Shown: positions 1 to 5,871 of the stretch, piece by piece
Layout: each line of letters begins with the position of its first letter
How positions within the stretch are numbered: the stretch's first letter is position 1
Assembly: GCA_902797345.1 (NCBI GenBank)
Contig: CADBSL010000023.1
Span: 1 to 7,895 of the forward strand
DNA length: 7,895 bases
Origin: an uncultured Eubacteriales bacterium
GTDB taxonomy: Bacteria > Bacillota > Clostridia > Peptostreptococcales > Anaerovoracaceae
Direction of reading: 5' to 3'
Notes under the pieces: generated by a model
What the model saw: only the letters and a program-made list of their open reading frames with translations
The model's database searches: none
What the model was told of the DNA's origin: nothing
Program-made: the position numbers and the translations under genes

Positions 1-65
1 CATCCTCATTTTTGGTGAAATGAAGGAGGGCCGCTGCATATCAAAAGCATCGACCCTTTGGAATG

Positions 66-1049
66 TTACAACATATGTGCTCTCAGATAATCATCGCTTT
101 CGGGGCTCAGATACTTCGGGGCCACATCAAAAACGGTGACGCAGCCGGTCTGGCCTTCGGAAGCCATTTTACAGATCGCCCGGGCATAAGCCACCAGGAC
201 GCTGCCGGTGAATTCCGGGTTGGAATCCAGCTTTAAGCTGTATTCGATCACGTGTTTATTCTCATCGTCCCAACCGGTGGAGCCGGTCCGCAGCACGAAC
301 CCGCCATGGGGCATAGCGCTGTGTTTTTCATTCAGCTCTTCCTGGCTGATGAAATGGACGGTGGTATCGTATTCGTCAAAATAGTTGGGCATTTCTTTGA
401 TGGCTTTTTCCACGGCCGCCGCATCAGCGCCTTCTTTGAGCACCACAAAGCACTCCCGGGTGTGTTTCTGCCGGGTAGTCAATACCGGGTTGGAGCCGGA
501 ACGCACCTGTTCCAGAGCACTTTCCACGGGAATCGTGTACTGCTTGGCGTCCGCTACGCCTTCGATCCGGCGCACGGCGTCGGAGTGGCCCTGGCTGATG
601 CCCTTGCCCCAGAAAGTGTAGTCGCTGCCGTTTGGCAGGATCGCATTCGCATACAGCCGGTTCAGGGAGAACATGCCCGGATCCCAGCCGCCGGAGATCA
701 TACCCAGATGTCCGCTTTCCTTTGCCGCTTTATCTACATTGGCAAAATGCTGCGGGATCTTCGCATGAGTATCAAAACTGTCGACGACATTGAAGTATTT
801 CACATATTCCGGGGTCTGTTCCGGAAGATCTGTCGCGCTGCCGCCGCAGAGCATCATCACATCGATCTTACCCTTCCAGGCGTCGATGTCCGCCACATTC
901 ACCACCGGCACGCCGGGGGTTTTCAGAGCAACCGAAGACGGGTCCCTGCGAGTGAAGACCGCTGCCAGTTCCATGTCCGGCGCCTTCGCTACAGCCACCT
1001 CGATCCCTCTGCCGATATTCCCATATCCCATGATTCCGATTTTGATCAT
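66..1049 (-). CDS. ddh: meso-diaminopimelate D-dehydrogenase
   Basis: This 327-residue cytosolic enzyme makes meso-2,6-diaminopimelate by NADPH-dependent reductive amination of L-2-amino-6-oxopimelate (tetrahydrodipicolinate), in one step, for lysine and peptidoglycan synthesis (EC 1.4.1.16). An N-terminal Rossmann motif GYGNIGRG is at residues 8-15. Family signatures follow: CGGSATDLPEQ (68-78), SGGWDPGMFS (119-128), FWGKGISQGHSDAVRRI (146-162) and MPHGG (246-250). They match my memory of Corynebacterium glutamicum Ddh (about 320 residues) along the whole length, so the gene appears intact. The ATG at 1049 follows a strong AAAAGGAGGAG site (1066-1056). The gene is the last minus-strand gene seen here, downstream of the PAP2 gene, but 128 bp away with its own promoter, so it is probably transcribed alone. 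An inverted repeat within that promoter suggests control by a DNA-binding regulator (inference). The family call is very secure. Confidence 0.96.
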   Translation of the reverse strand: MIKIGIMGYGNIGRGIEVAVAKAPDMELAAVFTRRDPSSVALKTPGVPVVNVADIDAWKGKIDVMMLCGGSATDLPEQTPEYVKYFNVVDSFDTHAKIPQHFANVDKAAKESGHLGMISGGWDPGMFSLNRLYANAILPNGSDYTFWGKGISQGHSDAVRRIEGVADAKQYTIPVESALEQVRSGSNPVLTTRQKHTRECFVVLKEGADAAAVEKAIKEMPNYFDEYDTTVHFISQEELNEKHSAMPHGGFVLRTGSTGWDDENKHVIEYSLKLDSNPEFTGSVLVAYARAICKMASEGQTGCVTVFDVAPKYLSPESDDYLRAHML

Positions 1050-1087
1050 CGTTCGCTCCTCCTTTTAAACTCTCTCTTCCTAACAAA

Positions 1088-1116
1088 ATAATACCGCAAA
1101 AAATCCGTTATTACAA
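1088..1116 (-). promoter_or_regulatory. Likely sigma-A promoter of ddh
   Basis: On the minus strand a -35 element TTGTAA (1116-1111, 4 of 6 consensus bases) is followed after exactly 17 bp by a -10 element TATTAT (1093-1088, 5 of 6). Transcription would start near 1081, leaving a short leader of about 30 bases before the ATG at 1049. That is too short for a lysine riboswitch, and none was seen. The assignment is by eye from spacing and consensus only. Confidence 0.55.
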
Positions 1117-1128
1117 GATTTTTTGCGG
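1094..1128. repeat. Perfect 12-bp inverted repeat over the ddh promoter
   Basis: The left arm CCGCAAAAAATC (1094-1105) and right arm GATTTTTTGCGG (1117-1128) are perfect reverse complements separated by 11 bases. The left arm fills the spacer between the putative -35 and -10 of ddh, and the right arm lies just upstream of the -35, so a dimer bound here could block polymerase. Alternatively, read on the minus strand, it is a stem followed by TATTATTTTG and could be a weak terminator for the PAP2 gene that ends at 1178. The two uses are not exclusive. Confidence 0.6.
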
Positions 1129-1177
1129 ATTATTAGAAAGTCTTTGGTAAAAATACGAAATATTTTCGAACTCTATT

Positions 1178-1849
1178 TTATAATCGTTCGTGTTTTTGTT
1201 CTCTGCGCCGTTCTCCATGGAAACAGAACAGCCAACCCGCCAGACACACCGGCAGCGCAGCCGCCACATCCACCACGGAATGCTGCTTGATAAACAGGGT
1301 GGACAGGCAGATCAGGACAGCCTGAGCGGTAATGAAAACCGTCCACTTCGCCGAAGAGTAGCGCTTTGTATCCCGGGCCGCAAAGACAACTCCCAAAGCA
1401 CCGATGACATGCTCCGAAGGGCAGACATTGGTGGTAGTGTCGATGCTGAAGATGAGCTTCGTGAACATCCCGAAGGGATCCCACCAGTGAGGGGAGAAGT
1501 CCGCCGGACGAAGCTCCTGGCAATTCGGGAACACCAGGTAGCACACCACCGCCACCGAAAAGGTGAGGATGAAATAGTGCATGAGCCTGCGGAAGGTCTT
1601 CGGTTCAAAAAACCCGCAGTACACCAGCATCGCCGCCATAAAGAAAAACCAGAACAGGTAGAAAACGATGAAGAATTCACAGAAGGGGATCAGGTCGTCC
1701 AGCCCACTGTGCATGGGAGTATAGACCGTCGCCGCAGGGCGCAGTCTTTCTATCAGAAAAAACACCAGTAAATAAGCCGGCCAGAACAAGGCCAGCCGCC
1801 AGTGCCCGTTTTTCGGATCCGTGACTTCTTCCCAGATTTCCTTCCACAT
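1178..1849 (-). CDS. PAP2-family membrane phosphatase
   Basis: This is a 223-residue integral membrane protein with about six hydrophobic segments (roughly residues 19-34, 55-80, 92-107, 147-158, 168-186 and 197-211). PAP2 phosphatase motifs are visible: an RP pair at 114-115, CPSEH at 143-147 and STLFIKQHSVVD at 183-194, which supplies the catalytic His190 and Asp194. This arrangement resembles the inositolphosphotransferase-like branch of PAP2 (CPS[LE]H form). The probable substrate is a lipid phosphate or phosphoalcohol such as phosphatidic acid or an isoprenyl pyrophosphate; the exact one cannot be read from sequence. I chose the ATG at 1849 because AAGGG (1860-1856) sits six bases upstream. 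The longer reading from a GTG at 1891 would start inside the -10 promoter element. The gene is divergent from the EamA transporter at 1995, and no functional link is evident. Confidence 0.85.
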   Translation of the reverse strand: MWKEIWEEVTDPKNGHWRLALFWPAYLLVFFLIERLRPAATVYTPMHSGLDDLIPFCEFFIVFYLFWFFFMAAMLVYCGFFEPKTFRRLMHYFILTFSVAVVCYLVFPNCQELRPADFSPHWWDPFGMFTKLIFSIDTTTNVCPSEHVIGALGVVFAARDTKRYSSAKWTVFITAQAVLICLSTLFIKQHSVVDVAAALPVCLAGWLFCFHGERRREQKHERL

Positions 1850-1881
1850 GGTTTTCCCTTTCTTTTCCCTTTGTAAAACAC

Positions 1882-1890
1882 AGTATAACA
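1882..1890 (-). promoter_or_regulatory. Extended -10 promoter of the PAP2 gene
   Basis: On the minus strand TGTTATACT (1890-1882) matches the extended -10 form TGnTATAnT. No good -35 lies 16-18 bp upstream, which extended -10 promoters can tolerate. It is 33 bases upstream of the ATG at 1849 and supports that start. Confidence 0.45.
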
Positions 1891-1914
1891 CAAAAAGGAT
1901 TCATTAACATCTGT

Positions 1915-1932
1915 CTATGAATTTTTTCATAG
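1915..1932. repeat. 7-bp inverted repeat in the divergent intergenic region
   Basis: CTATGAA (1915-1921) and TTCATAG (1926-1932) are perfect inverted copies around TTTT. The site lies between the divergent PAP2 and EamA genes, about 25 bp upstream of the PAP2 -10 element, where an operator affecting one or both promoters could sit. It is short and AT-rich, so chance remains possible. Confidence 0.35.
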
Positions 1933-1964
1933 TATTTTCCCGCAAAAAGTGAGATAATGATACA

Positions 1965-1988
1965 TATACTCCCATTCTGTTTGGAGGG
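1965..1988 (+). promoter_or_regulatory. Possible -10 and ribosome binding site of the EamA gene
   Basis: A TATACT element (1965-1970) could be the -10 of the rightward transporter, but no convincing -35 is found 16-18 bp upstream; GATAAT at 1953-1958 is an alternative. The ribosome binding site GGAGGG (1983-1988) is strong and lies six to seven bases before a TTG at 1995. It decides the unusual start, because no in-frame ATG occurs until well inside the conserved domain. Confidence 0.4.
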
Positions 1989-1994
1989 ATCGAT

Positions 1995-3128
1995 TTGAAA
2001 AAAGACAAACTTGCCGCCGCGGCGCCGCTTCTGGCGCTCACGGCTTCCTTTGGCTGGGGGACTTCAGGCGTTTTTAACCGGGTCCTGACCGGATTCGGTT
2101 TCTCGGCCTATCAGAACTCCCTGGCCCGGTCCCTGACGGGGCTGATCATATTGGCACCCATCCTCTTCCTGTTCTTTCCGGAGAAGATACGGCTGAAAAG
2201 TTGGAAGCACCTGGGGTTTTTCGTGATCTCCGGTGCCCTGGGTCTGGCCATGACCAACACGGCCTATTTTATGACCATGCAGATCTCCACCATGGCTATG
2301 GCCGCGGTGATGGTCTACATCGGTCCGGCACTGGTGATCCTGGTGTCCACCTTCCTGTTCAGAGAAAAAATGAGTTTTCGAAAAATCCTGTCCCTGGGCT
2401 TCGCCCTGACGGGCTGCATCATCATGAGCGGGATCCTTTCCGGCGGTGCCGGCGCCCTGTCGCCGAAGGGCCTGGCCATCGGGTTGCTATCAGGCGTCGG
2501 ATATATGTTCTACAACGTGGGCAGCCGATTGGCAGTGCCCCACTACGACAGCATCACCATCTCCGCCTATACCCTGATGTTCTACGTGATCGGGATGATT
2601 CCCTTTGTGGCCTCGGATTCGGCCCTGCCCATGATCCAGGCCCACCCGGTGACCCTGGTGGCGATGCTGGCGCTGGGACTGATCAGCTCAGTGATGCCCT
2701 ACACCCTTTTCCCTCTGGCGCTGAACCACATGGAACTGGGGAAAGCTACGATCCTGGGGTTTGGGGAACCCCTGACGGCCACCCTGTGGGGGCTCTTCCT
2801 CTTCGGAGAAGCCCTGACGCCGAAGACCGTGATTTCCCTGGGACTCATCCTGCTGTCGATATTAGTGGTGAATATTGGCGTAAAGGAAGACCTCCAATCG
2901 GAAGAAGAAGCCGGTGAATTCGACGATCTGCCCGCCGCTGCCGTCCCGGCGATCGCGGAGGCTATGGAAACGGAAGCACCGGAAGAAGAAAACCCCGAGG
3001 CCCTTTCCACGCTCGCGGAAGGAGCCCTGTCCCCCGGAGGCCCTGCCGCCCCAACAAGGCCGGCGCTTCGGAGCCTGCTGGTCTTCACCGCCGCCGCTAT
3101 CATTATCGGGCTCATCGCCTTCCTGTAA
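1995..3128 (+). CDS. EamA/DMT-family transporter with extra C-terminal tail
   Basis: This 377-residue inner-membrane protein begins at TTG behind GGAGGG. Residues about 8-296 form the usual EamA (drug/metabolite transporter) core: two repeats of five helices, with FGWGTSGVFNR near 19-29, YIGPALVIL at 108-116 ending the first repeat, and a second-repeat GFGEPLTATLWGLFLFGE signature at 255-272. Such proteins usually export amino acids or related metabolites, but substrate is not predictable. The oddity follows the core. Residues 298-344 are strongly acidic (many Glu, few basic residues), 345-357 are proline/glycine/alanine-rich, and 358-377 form an eleventh hydrophobic segment ending at the C-terminus. 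EamA proteins are normally about 280-310 residues and lack this. The tail is in frame, and the gene ends 14 bases before a strong terminator, so a frameshift artefact is unlikely. An even-to-odd helix count would place the C-terminus outside, if the core has both ends inside. Confidence 0.9.
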   Translation: MKKDKLAAAAPLLALTASFGWGTSGVFNRVLTGFGFSAYQNSLARSLTGLIILAPILFLFFPEKIRLKSWKHLGFFVISGALGLAMTNTAYFMTMQISTMAMAAVMVYIGPALVILVSTFLFREKMSFRKILSLGFALTGCIIMSGILSGGAGALSPKGLAIGLLSGVGYMFYNVGSRLAVPHYDSITISAYTLMFYVIGMIPFVASDSALPMIQAHPVTLVAMLALGLISSVMPYTLFPLALNHMELGKATILGFGEPLTATLWGLFLFGEALTPKTVISLGLILLSILVVNIGVKEDLQSEEEAGEFDDLPAAAVPAIAEAMETEAPEEENPEALSTLAEGALSPGGPAAPTRPALRSLLVFTAAAIIIGLIAFL

Positions 3129-3142
3129 AAAAGACAAAAAAC

Positions 3143-3182
3143 AAGGACCTGAGCGCATCCGATTCGCGCCTGGGTCCTTTTT
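3143..3182. terminator. Bidirectional intrinsic terminator between convergent genes
   Basis: The arms 3143-3156 and 3166-3179 pair over 14 positions, with two G:U pairs and one A-C mismatch, around a nine-base loop. The plus strand continues into five T (3178-3182), ending the EamA transcript. On the minus strand the stem runs into T-rich sequence (complement of the A-runs at 3127-3144), ending the ammonia-lyase transcript, whose stop is at 3199. The placement between two convergent stops makes the call strong. Confidence 0.88.
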
Positions 3183-3198
3183 GGTTCCCGTTTTTCGG

Positions 3199-4389
3199 TC
3201 AATAGGAGTACTTCCCCTCCCACACGATCCTTCTGTAGTTGTCCCGGTCCGTATCGCCTTCCGTGGAGAAGCACAGGATCCGGGCATTCTCATCCAGACC
3301 CAAGAGCGCCTTTTGCTCCGCCAGAGACGGATCTGTCAGAAGCGCCGCCGCCAATCCCAATCCGGCTGCACCGCTTTCCCCGGAGATGATCCGGGGGTCT
3401 TCTCCCAGAGGATTTCCCAGGATCCGCACCCCCATCGCCGCCGCCTCGTCCGGAATGGATGCAAAGAATTCCGCATGATCCCGAAGCAGTTCCCAGGCGA
3501 TGTCGCAGGGCTCCCCGCAGCAAAGTCCGGCACAGATGCTGTTCATGTCCCCGGTAACCGGGTGCAGCTCTCCGTCCGCCGCCTTTGCCGTCCGGAACAG
3601 ACAATCGGCCCCATGGGGCTCTACCACAATGATCCTCGGAGGCGCCTCCCGATACCGATCCGAAAAATATGCCGCCACGGCCCCTGCCATTGAACCTACT
3701 CCGGCCTGCAGGAAGATGTGGGTGGGAGCCGCCCCCTTCAGCTGCTCCGCCGCCTCGTCCGCCATGGTCAGATACCCTTCCATAATCCACCGGGGGATCC
3801 GGCGGTACCCTTCCCAGGCCGTATCCTGCACCAGCGTCCAGCCGTTTTCCTCCGCCTGCTTTTTCGCGAAACGCACGGTGTCGTCGTAATTCCACTCTGT
3901 GATCTCCGAGTGGGCACCGGCCCTGCGGATATTCTCCAGCCGCTCCGCGGCACTTCCTTTAGGCATATAGACCACGCTCTTCGCCCCCAGCCGGCTGGCG
4001 GTCCAGGCCACGCCCCGGCCGTGGTTCCCGTCGGTGGCCGTCACGAAAGTCATCTCCCGGGTCTTTTCCTGTATCTCCGGAGAGGTCAGCTTTTGAAACG
4101 TCATTTCATCTTCATCCAGCCCCAGCTTCTCCCGAAGGACGTTGGCGATGGCAAAGCTTCCGCCCAGAGCCTTAAAGGCATTCAGCCCGAACCGCTTGCT
4201 CTCGTCTTTGACATAGATCCCGGCCACGCCAAGCATCTCAGCCAACTCCTTCAAATTCCCCAACGGAGTCGGCCCATACTCCGGAAAAGTCCCGTGGAAC
4301 TTCCGGACCTCCCGGGCCCGGGCTTCGGTAAATACGCTCTCCCACCACTCTTCCGGCAGCGGGTTCCTTACGATCTGTATTGCTTCCAT
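3199..4389 (-). CDS. dpaL: 2,3-diaminopropionate ammonia-lyase
   Basis: This 396-residue cytosolic PLP enzyme of fold type II converts 2,3-diaminopropionate to pyruvate and two ammonia (EC 4.3.1.15); the E. coli homologue is YgeX (398 residues, from memory). The PLP-binding lysine is Lys73 in NAFKALGGSFAIA. TDGNHGRGVAW places Asp120, and QDTAWEGY places Asp189, matching the two acidic residues described as catalytic in the E. coli enzyme. A phosphate-binding loop GVGSMAGA is at 230-237, and CFSTEGDTD lies near the C-terminus. The ATG at 4389 has GGAGGGG (4401-4395) five bases upstream. A longer TTG start at 4431 would overlap the promoter -10 and is rejected. The nuclease gene ends only 43 bp upstream on the same strand, but the extended -10 between them suggests separate initiation. 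The likely role is use or detoxification of a non-protein amino acid. The old symbol is ygeX. Confidence 0.95.
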   Translation of the reverse strand: MEAIQIVRNPLPEEWWESVFTEARAREVRKFHGTFPEYGPTPLGNLKELAEMLGVAGIYVKDESKRFGLNAFKALGGSFAIANVLREKLGLDEDEMTFQKLTSPEIQEKTREMTFVTATDGNHGRGVAWTASRLGAKSVVYMPKGSAAERLENIRRAGAHSEITEWNYDDTVRFAKKQAEENGWTLVQDTAWEGYRRIPRWIMEGYLTMADEAAEQLKGAAPTHIFLQAGVGSMAGAVAAYFSDRYREAPPRIIVVEPHGADCLFRTAKAADGELHPVTGDMNSICAGLCCGEPCDIAWELLRDHAEFFASIPDEAAAMGVRILGNPLGEDPRIISGESGAAGLGLAAALLTDPSLAEQKALLGLDENARILCFSTEGDTDRDNYRRIVWEGKYSY

Positions 4390-4419
4390 CTTCTCCCCTC
4401 CATTTTCTTTGATACAGGT

Positions 4420-4428
4420 ATTATACCA
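4420..4428 (-). promoter_or_regulatory. Extended -10 promoter of dpaL
   Basis: The minus strand reads TGGTATAAT (4428-4420), a perfect TGnTATAAT extended -10 element 31 bases upstream of the ATG at 4389. The matching -35 zone (about 4443-4448) lies inside the end of the nuclease gene and is a poor match. It implies dpaL can be transcribed on its own. Confidence 0.6.
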
Positions 4429-4432
4429 CAAT

Positions 4433-5227
4433 CTACAACAAGTACTTTCGAATAATCAAATCAATGATCCTGGTGTCTATCGGACTTCGGAAGGTTTCAA
4501 AAGTCGTGATCAGCCGGTCCCCCGGAAAGATCCCGTTCCGTTCATAGCGCTCGATCTTTTTCAGCGCTTCTTCCAGGTAACCCGGATCGTCCATCATTCC
4601 AAAATGCTCCCACACATACTCTCTTCGGGTACGGACGCATAGCGCTGTAAAATCCGGATAGAATACTCCTCCGTCATCCAGATAGACCGGACACTCGTAG
4701 CGGTAAGGGATATTCAGGCTCTTCAGCCTGTCCGCTATGATCACCTCGGTCTTCGATCGGACTGCCTCCCCCTCTTCTGTCCGGAGCCTCACGGAGGGAT
4801 CATACGCCGTCAGGCCCTGATAAGAATAGTTCCTCCACTCCTGTACGTAGTCTTTATCCGGCTGCCAGATGGGCATGATCCATTTCTTTCGATCGGGAGT
4901 CTCTTCCTCATACACATCTTCCATCATCCCATCTTCAATGACCCCCTCATATTTGCTCAGCGCCTTCCATTCCTTTTCCGCTCTTTTTAAGACTTTCTGG
5001 TCATAAGACTTTTGTGCCAGGTCCATTGCGAGTCCTTCCTGCGCCCTGGGAATATATTTACCCCGGGGATCTTTAGGGTCGATCCTGTGATAGCAACGAG
5101 TCAGCCCATTGCTGTGATCGATCCGAAGCGTCCCCTCCGGTGCAGATTTCAATGCTTGAGACTTCTGGTCAATTATAGATTTCACTCGACCCTTTCTTTT
5201 TCTTACAAAATTCTTTATTGCCTCCAC
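4433..5227 (-). CDS. Stand-alone PD-(D/E)XK-like nuclease, role unknown
   Basis: This is a 264-residue soluble protein I recognise only as a recurrent Firmicutes hypothetical. The N-terminal third is basic (KNFVRKRKGRVK at 5-16) and partly helical. The C-terminal half looks like a restriction-endonuclease fold: SKTE (158-161) with Glu161 on the first helix, a YPDF turn (190-193) with Asp192, then a beta strand ending in WEHFGMMDD (206-214) with Glu207, and a following helix with lysines near 223-224. The classical lysine of (D/E)XK is replaced (EHF), as in several divergent families, so activity is inferred. The GTG at 5227 has AGGG four bases upstream and AGGGG further off; the start is the least sure part. 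Base composition is visibly more AT-rich than the flanking enzymes. It ends 43 bp before dpaL, and the repeat array lies behind its start. It could act in repair or defence; nothing here decides. Confidence 0.72.
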   Translation of the reverse strand: MEAIKNFVRKRKGRVKSIIDQKSQALKSAPEGTLRIDHSNGLTRCYHRIDPKDPRGKYIPRAQEGLAMDLAQKSYDQKVLKRAEKEWKALSKYEGVIEDGMMEDVYEEETPDRKKWIMPIWQPDKDYVQEWRNYSYQGLTAYDPSVRLRTEEGEAVRSKTEVIIADRLKSLNIPYRYECPVYLDDGGVFYPDFTALCVRTRREYVWEHFGMMDDPGYLEEALKKIERYERNGIFPGDRLITTFETFRSPIDTRIIDLIIRKYLL

Positions 5228-5247
5228 GATTCCCTATTTCCCCTTTC

Positions 5248-5256
5248 TGCTATAAT
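5248..5256 (+). promoter_or_regulatory. Possible extended -10 reading into the repeat array
   Basis: TGCTATAAT on the plus strand is a perfect TGnTATAAT match, the same form seen before PAP2 and dpaL. A transcript from it would run through the whole 64-bp array towards the fused transporter gene. There is no good -35 and no gene immediately downstream, so it may be chance. Confidence 0.3.
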
Positions 5257-5332
5257 CCACTGCCGGATAAGAGTCCTGTTTCTCACCGGATCCCTTCGAG
5301 AATCCGATCCTTCAAGCGTTCCCTCTTCCTGG

Positions 5333-5596
5333 AAGTGGATGAATTTAAGCTTTTCATCATTTGCATCCATGGTCTTCATCCACTACCGCAGGTCCCTCAT
5401 GGATTAATTCTCGTATACATTGCTTTACATCCATGACCTCTATCTGTTCGTCCCAGTCATTCATGGATGAATTCCCATATACATTACTTTACATCCATGG
5501 CCTCTATCAGTTCGGCCCGGCCATTCATGGATAAAACCACGTAATCCCGCATTTACATCCATGGCCTCTATGCAAACTTCTCGATCAACCATGGAT
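5333..5596. repeat. 64-bp tandem repeat array (four units plus a partial fifth)
   Basis: Units begin at 5333, 5397, 5461, 5525 and 5589, a constant 64-bp period; the fifth stops after about eight bases. Units two and three are the most alike (about 55 of 64 positions); units one and four are more diverged, but the core TTTACATCCATGGCCTCTAT or close variants persists. Each unit holds ATGGAT and, 30 bp later, ATCCAT, its reverse complement. The next ATGGAT comes after 34 bp. Positions are 5335 (as GTGGAT), 5365, 5399, 5429, 5463, 5493, 5527, 5557 and 5591. The period is not a multiple of three and stops interrupt the frames, arguing against a protein repeat. There are no variable spacers, so it is not CRISPR. 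Likely uses are a protein-binding array or a chain of RNA hairpins. Confidence 0.85.
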
Positions 5597-5801
5597 GAAA
5601 TCTCTGCTTTTCTCTTTTTCGTCCTTGTGAGGCCGTCCACAAGGAACTCAAAGGAAAGAATCTGTTCCGACAGCATCCTATTAATACTATTATTGTTAAT
5701 ATCATACATCTATTGCCATAAAGCTTCAAGATATATTTTCGATTATTACTATTTTATAGAAGCCTTGCTCCCCATTCTTCTTCTTTTTTCCCTGCCGATT
5801 A

Positions 5802-5829
5802 TTGTATTTCTCTGTTTTCGGAATATAAT
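5802..5829 (+). promoter_or_regulatory. Promoter of the fused transporter gene
   Basis: A perfect TATAAT (5824-5829) has a weak TTGTAT (5802-5807, 3 of 6) 16 bp upstream in an AT-rich setting. Transcription would begin near 5836, giving a leader of about 36 bases to the ATG at 5872, which has AGGAGA (5860-5865) six bases before it. The repeat array lies about 205 bp upstream of this -35. Confidence 0.5.
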
Positions 5830-5871
5830 AGGAAGAGATCAAAAAATACGTACAGAAACAGGAGAATCATC

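Larger units (their letters stand above)
5228..5871. other. 644-base region without a confident gene
   Basis: The region divides into three parts. From 5228 to 5332 is the upstream zone of the nuclease gene, with no clear minus-strand promoter but a plus-strand TGCTATAAT. From 5333 to 5596 is the 64-bp tandem array. From 5597 to 5871 is sequence that becomes very AT-rich after about 5670 and ends in the promoter and ribosome binding site of the fused transporter. Open frames on both strands exist but lack ribosome binding sites or conserved features. Confidence 0.7.

Noticed and set aside
24..58. Terminator after ddh
   Set aside because: AGGGCCGCTGC and GCATCGACCCT pair at only about 9 of 11 positions and no clear T-run follows on the minus strand, so it is too weak to annotate.
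252..1091. Long plus-strand open frame across the ddh region
   Set aside because: It is the antisense shadow of ddh, whose own protein matches the family over its full length; this frame has no ribosome binding site and a histidine/proline-rich, non-familiar protein.
1156..1168. Palindrome CGAAA-TAT-TTTCG just after the PAP2 stop
   Set aside because: The arms are only five bases in AT-rich sequence; chance is a sufficient explanation, although it lies in the ddh upstream region.
1850..1891. Longer PAP2 start at a GTG (1891)
   Set aside because: It would begin inside the TGTTATACT -10 element; the ATG at 1849 has a good AAGGG site.
4390..4431. Longer dpaL start at a TTG (4431)
   Set aside because: It falls next to the TGGTATAAT promoter element, and the ATG at 4389 has a strong GGAGGGG and matches the family N-terminus.
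5333..5596. CRISPR array
   Set aside because: The units are contiguous with no alternation of constant repeats and unique spacers, and no cas gene is present.
5461..5709. 82-codon minus-strand frame across the repeats
   Set aside because: The 64-bp period shifts the frame in each unit, stops occur in the equivalent frame of the next unit, and there is no ribosome binding site. A recurring ATGGATGTAAA on this strand is explained by the repeat itself.
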